Assembly (NCBI GenBank): GCA_033065855.1
Contig: JAVXUO010000939.1
Span: forward strand, 1 to 64,000
Origin: Escallonia rubra
Lineage: Eukaryota; Streptophyta; Magnoliopsida; Escalloniales; Escalloniaceae
DNA: 64,000 bases
Reading direction: 5' to 3'
Position 1 is the stretch's first letter, and every line of letters begins with the position of its first letter. Below, piece by piece: positions 59,628 to 64,000 of the stretch. The notes under the pieces are model-generated. The model did not search any database and was not told the DNA's origin. It saw only the letters and a list, made by a program, of their open reading frames with translations. A program made the translations under genes and the position numbers.

Positions 59628-59639
59628 GCTCTGATACAA
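59628..59639 (-). other. primer-binding site of the copia element
   Basis: The minus strand reads TTGTATCAGAGC two bases after the LTR end TTTCA. This resembles the TGGTATCAGAGC site complementary to initiator methionine tRNA, which most plant copia elements use. Confidence 0.8.
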
Positions 59640-59641
59640 CT

Positions 59642-62310
59642 TGAAACTAATAAAACAACACTAGAGAGAAGAGGTGAAGGGTGGGTGGATAGAGTTTTTG
59701 ACAATTAATGGAAAGTTTAAATTAAACACAAGCATGTATCTTAATAAAAGTAATGGAAAATCTCAACCGGTTGGAACTACACAATCTTATTGAATAGTGG
59801 GGCAGTAAGTAAAGACATTGAGTTAGAGATGCTTGACACAAAAAATTAAACAGTTCGGCTCGAATTACGCTCTAGCCTACATCCACATATTCATGAAAGT
59901 TCCTTGTAAGAGCACTATAATTCATTAGTAACGATCTTCTTCCAACCCAAAATTAAAACCCTTATAATCACTTGATGATATCCTTATACCCAAGCACAAG
60001 CCTTGAATCCACAAAGCTCAAAGAAGATTTGACAAACCTAAGCCTTAATCACAAATTTTTTACAAAGACCAATTCTGTATAAAAAATGCTCTTAAAGGTA
60101 ATGAGTACAAATGAAACTCTAGTACAATAGAGACACAAGAGAATTAATGACTTGATAAATGTTCACTCTCAATAATGGTTTGCCCATAAAGATGCTATCT
60201 TAATGATATGAAATCATAAGACTGAAGTGATGCTTGAGCTTTAATGTTTCTCTAACATATGGATGCTTAGAAAATGATTTTCATGGTGTATGATAAAGCC
60301 TTATATCATTCATGCAGGGTGAATTTGAAACATAGTCATTATAAGAAGATTTAGCATGAATTTTAGCAAAATTAGCCGTTACTTTCAAATCTTGGAGCTT
60401 ACAGCTGACTGCAATATAATGCAGCCAACTACATTCCACTTTTGGAGGCACACTACCTTAATGCAGCCGACTGCATTGCCAATCCAGTCGGCTACATTGG
60501 TTTCTTCAAGAAAACCACCTCCCTTATTTAGGGCATAAATTTCTCTTCAAAAATCAGAGTAATGCCTTATTTTTTATGTTGGAAAGCTAATAAAAAGGTT
60601 TATCAAGATATAAAAAGCTGGCTCCAAAAATATTTTTGTGAAAATATGAGTAAGATCTAATTTCACCTATTATTAAGAAATACACTTGTTTGAAAAATTA
60701 TGGAAATCATATGCAATGCACAAAGTATCCCAATAAGGTCATCCTAGGCCATATGCATCAATCTAAGCATCAAACAAGGACTAGCACACAATTGAAAAGA
60801 TCAATGACAATTGATAATAACTCAGCATATTCATTTTTCTTAGTCTTGAATATTGAGCTTGATGTAATTTTCTTAGCATCTCTAATATAGCTTTGAGCTC
60901 CTTTGATATCAATTCTCATATCCAATTTTTTTTAATGCGTATGTTAGCCCTAGGGTTGGATAACATAGGCTTACATCTTGTTTTGATGATAACTACACAT
61001 TGATTATGTTCTAATGTGTTCTTTGAGTGTATTCTTGGTTTGATGCTTGGATTGATGACTATGACCTAAAAATATCTTAGGACACCTTGTGTATTGCATG
61101 TGAGTTCATAATCATTCACACAAGCGTGATTTTTGAACTTTGGATCTTACTCAGATTTTCTCAAAAATGTTTCTGGTGCTAATATTTTCATATCTTGATA
61201 AAACTTTTCATTATCTTTTCCAGCGCAAAAAATGGCATCTCAATCCGATTTTTCTAGAGAAAGTTATGCCCAAAATAGGAAAGGGGGTTCCGTGAGGCAG
61301 CCGATAGGCAGTAGGGTAATATAGTCGACTGTATTTGAATTCAATCGACTGCATTGGTCAAAATTCAGCTCCAACGGCTATTTTTGAGGACAAGACTCCA
61401 ACGGCTATTTTAGAGGGAATCCAGTCGACTGTATTGGGAATACCGTCGACTGCAATGACAGTTTTGGCCATATTATGCCTATAATGGCTATATTTCATTT
61501 GCTCCCTATATAAATGATTTAGGGCTTCATTATACACCATGGAAATCACATTCTAAACCTCCATTCATTAGAGAAACATCAAGGCTCATAGATTAAACTT
61601 ATCTCTCTTCATCTTCATGATTTTACATCATTAAAGAGAGCATCTTTGTGAGCAATTCTTTGATTGAGAGTGAGCATCCTTCAAGTCATCAATTCTCTCA
61701 TCTCTCTATTACACTAGAGCTTCATTTGTACTCATTTCCTTTCAAGAGGATTTTTTTGTACACATTTGATCTTTGTAAAAGGATTGTGATCAAGGCTTGA
61801 GTTTGTCAAGTCTTGGGTTATCTTTGTGGATTCAAGGCTTGTGCTTGGTGTGAGGATATCATCAAGTGTTGTAAGGGTTTTGATCTTGACCCGGAAGAAG
61901 ATTGTTGCTAGTGGATTCTAGTGCTCTTGCAAGGGACTTCCTTGAAGAGGTAGATGTAGGCTTGAGGGTAGTTCAAGCCGAACCATTTAAATCTCCTTGT
62001 CAAGTATCTCTAACTCAATCTCTTTACTTATTGCTTTTTAATTGTTTGAGATTGTTTAGTTAACATCTTCATTGAAGTATTACTTGGTTTGATTGAGATT
62101 CGTGAGAGTGCTTAGTTTAATTTTCCCATTAATTTTTCAAAAATCCTATTCACCCCCCTCTAGGGTTGTTTTATTGGTTTCAGTGTATTATGAGTGTATG
62201 CATATACCGAATAAGAATCCACTCAAAGAATACATTAGAAAATAATCAATGTATTGTTATCATCAAAATAAGATGTAACCTTAGGCTATCCAATTATAAA
62301 ACTTATAGGA
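59642..62310 (-). repeat. 5' LTR of the copia element, split by a solo LTR
   Basis: It consists of two blocks, 59,642-60,941 and 62,188 to about 62,310. The second block continues the homology exactly where the first stops, as alignment with the 3' LTR and the solo LTR shows. Four short copies of a CAGCCGACTGCATT-like unit lie at 60,405-60,505. Confidence 0.75.
60942..62182 (+). repeat. solo LTR of the same copia family, inserted in inverted orientation
   Basis: It begins TGTTAGCCCTAGGG and ends TTATTGGTTTCA, with flanks GCGTA (60,937-60,941) and GTGTA (62,183-62,187). That is a 5-bp duplication with one mismatch. TATATAAATG near 61,507 may be its promoter. No internal region remains, so it arose by recombination between its own LTRs. 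U3 holds four CAGTCGACTG-type units. Confidence 0.85.
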
Positions 62311-63312
62311 TTAAATTAATTACAAGAGTCAACGAAGTAGGCTAAAATTTGGAGTTATTGATGAAAGCAAGTTTGGAATAGCATTAGTCAATGATTAAAC
62401 CTATGAAATCAATAATGGAAATAAACCCAGATTACGATTGAACATAACTTATTTGGAAAAGCGGGAGATGAGTAACAAGAGAGAAAGATCTCATATGCAA
62501 TTTGATTCCACACTTCGTGAAAGATTCCAGTGATAAATAGCCCCATCTGCAGTTTACTTCCACCTGTTTTTGACAAATGCTACTGATAAATGGCCAGGGA
62601 AGGTGGACAGTCACTTGGAATTCGTCTACTCTTCAAAATACCTTAAAGGAGGAAAAAAAATTGAGCAACAAAAGGTGAGAATGCACCCCCTTATTCTCCC
62701 TAGTGCCTTTGTCTCTGCCACCCACATAGCGAAGAGTCCTCGTGTTGGAGCTTTACAAGCATAGCCTCCTTCCTTCAGATGCCACGCAAAGAGAGGTTAA
62801 AGCATGTTCCCCGACCAGACAAATCGTGTATAGTGTGGCGTAAGAATGTGAGATGGACACATCCATGGGCGTAAAGGAGGGATGCAGTTCACGAGCACAA
62901 CACATAGGTGCGGTAGCACATTATTGTGATGACACATTGGCGTGATACCGCATGTCTGATATCACATGGCGTCCAAGGCCGTTGTTAGGGCGAATGATGG
63001 TTGTAAACAGTTTACCAAGAGGAAGATGTTCACGAAGAAGGTAGAGAGCATACTACTTCTCTATGTTTGTCCGACGAAGAAGGTAGAGAGCATACAACTT
63101 CTCTATTTTTGTCCGGAAAGCTCACAAGTACCTGCGTCTCGTAAACAATTACTAGTAGGAAAAAAATCTCACTTGAGCAATCCCTTGCGGTTACAGAAAC
63201 ATAAACGACGCCGTAGCCTCAGTCCTACTATTCCACTTTCCCACTCTACCTTAAGGCTTAAACCCTATAATGCACTGACCCAGATCTCACACCGTACCGA
63301 TCCGCGGCACCA
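62311..63312. other. intergenic DNA and 5' region of the PDI gene
   Basis: No gene is supported before 63,313. A 38-bp unit with GAAGAAGGTAGAGAGCATAC occurs twice near 63,032 and 63,075. The PDI gene's promoter and leader should lie in the last few hundred bases. No clear ER-stress element was identified. Confidence 0.5.
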
Positions 63313-63905
63313 ATGGCGAGTCGACTCGTCATCGCCCTCTCTCTCTCATCTCTCCTCCTCTTTTCTCTCCTCACCACCCAATCTAGTTCCATCAACGACG
63401 ACGATGACGAAGACCTCAGCTACCTTGAAGCCGACGACGACGACGACATTCCGTCCCCCGCTCACCGCCATCCCGATCCGGACCAATTCGACTTCGAAAG
63501 CGACGATGTGGACGACGAAAACGACGACGATTTCGGCGCCTTTGACGACTTCGATTCGCCCTCCGGCGAGAAATTCGATCACGAGGAGGAAGAGGAGCAC
63601 TCGAATCCGCAGATCGACGAGAAGGACGTCGTTGTTTTGAAGGAGGGGAATTTCAGTGAGTTTATCGAGGGAAAGAAGTACGTGATGGTGGAGTTCTACG
63701 CGCCGTGGTGCGGTCACTGCAAGGCGATGGCGCCGGAGTACGCGGCGGCGGCCACGGAGCTGAGGGGGGACAAGGACGTGGCGCTGGCGAAGGTGGACGC
63801 AACGGAGGAGGGCGAGCTGGCGGAGAAGTACGAGGTGCAGGGCTTTCCCACTGTGTACTTCTTTGTTGACGGTGTTCACAAGCCTTATCCTGGCCAAAGG
63901 ACCAA
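63313..63905 (+). CDS. PDIL1-4: protein disulfide isomerase-like, PDIL1-3/1-4 type, first exon only
   Basis: PDIs form and shuffle disulfide bonds of secretory proteins in the ER lumen. The start codon at 63,313 opens a frame with a signal peptide of about 28 residues (LVIALSLSLSSLLLFSLL). A very acidic stretch with runs of Asp and Glu follows (about 29-95), as in PDIL1-3 and PDIL1-4. The first thioredoxin domain follows, with VEFYAPWCGHCKAMAPEYA, the active-site CGHC being residues 133-136, and GFPTVYFF. The exon ends within GQRTK at a GT donor (GTTAGT), phase 2. The b, b', a' domains and the KDEL-type tail lie beyond the window. Which of the two paralogues it is cannot be decided from this exon. 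A 224-residue frame overlapping it in another phase is a shadow. Confidence 0.93.
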
Positions 63906-64000
63906 GTTAGTTTTACACTGTTACATTCCTCTCAAAATTTGCATTTTCTCGTTATGTCTGCATGTAGTCGTTTACATGGCTGATGTTTTTATGGTGGAAA

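Larger units (their letters stand above)
55640..62310 (-). mobile_element. Ty1/copia LTR retrotransposon, internally deleted, with a nested inverted solo LTR
   Basis: Read on the minus strand, the order is a 5' LTR (62,310-59,642, interrupted by the solo LTR), primer-binding site, gag, then the 3' LTR (56,442 to about 55,640). The internal region is only about 3.2 kb and holds gag-like sequence up to the KxTWVPK junction, with no pol detected. It is a coding-poor, broken copy with many breaks. Gag phrases suggest the SIRE/Maximus side of copia. The 3' LTR lacks its last bases and a middle portion, so the element is old. Confidence 0.82.

Noticed and set aside
62966-63640. 224-residue frame overlapping the PDI start
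   Set aside because: The PDI exon in another phase explains the conservation. This frame is Ser/Thr/Arg-rich noise and ends inside the PDI exon.
63346-63897. 183-residue minus-strand frame
   Set aside because: It is antisense to the acidic PDI exon, whose GAC/GAG codons suppress stops on the other strand.

Overview
This window is nuclear DNA of a flowering plant, most likely a dicot. It holds two complete, intron-rich conserved plant genes and the start of a third. They sit among plant transposable elements (Ty3 of the Tat lineage, Ty1/copia, hAT, Stowaway-like, a LINE) and one intron carries a piece of plant mitochondrial DNA. I cannot name the species from sequence alone.

Layout. Bases 1 to about 13,860 are the 3' three quarters of a large Ty3/gypsy Tat-lineage retrotransposon. 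Its sense strand carries gag, protease and a long pol frame. Its antisense strand carries a spliced-looking plant mobile domain (PMD) gene at 6,541-10,061. A 3' region follows that is full of tandem repeats and a long pyrimidine tract, with a TATA-type promoter at 13,687. Bases 14,120-21,437 (minus) are the gene for Integrator complex subunit 9 in 11 coding exons. Its 3.7 kb third intron contains roughly 3 kb of mitochondrial-type DNA with nad4 and nad7 exon fragments.

Bases 23,800-32,400 are a transposon cluster. A probable hAT-like element (23,817-26,306) encloses a broken UGT84-type glucosyltransferase fragment, which is itself split by a younger hAT element with a perfect 8-bp target duplication. 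Nearby lie a second member of the enclosing family, a fold-back MITE and another hAT element with a perfect duplication.

Bases 34,178-54,104 (plus) are a complete P5A-type ATPase gene (PDR2/MIA type, ER membrane): 21 coding exons whose joined frame predicts 1,194 residues. Its introns host a Stowaway-like element, a LINE tail, a hAT nested inside a MITE, and a 170-bp duplication. Bases 55,640-62,310 are an antisense, coding-poor Ty1/copia element. A solo LTR of the same family lies inverted inside one of its LTRs. From 63,313 the first exon of an ER protein disulfide isomerase with an acidic N-terminal region runs toward the window end.

The three host genes serve unrelated housekeeping roles: snRNA 3'-end processing, ER membrane protein handling and oxidative folding. 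Nothing suggests they are co-regulated. The most interesting structures are the putative gene-capturing hAT family, the antisense PMD gene in the Tat element, the intronic mitochondrial insert, and the inverted LTR-in-LTR arrangement.
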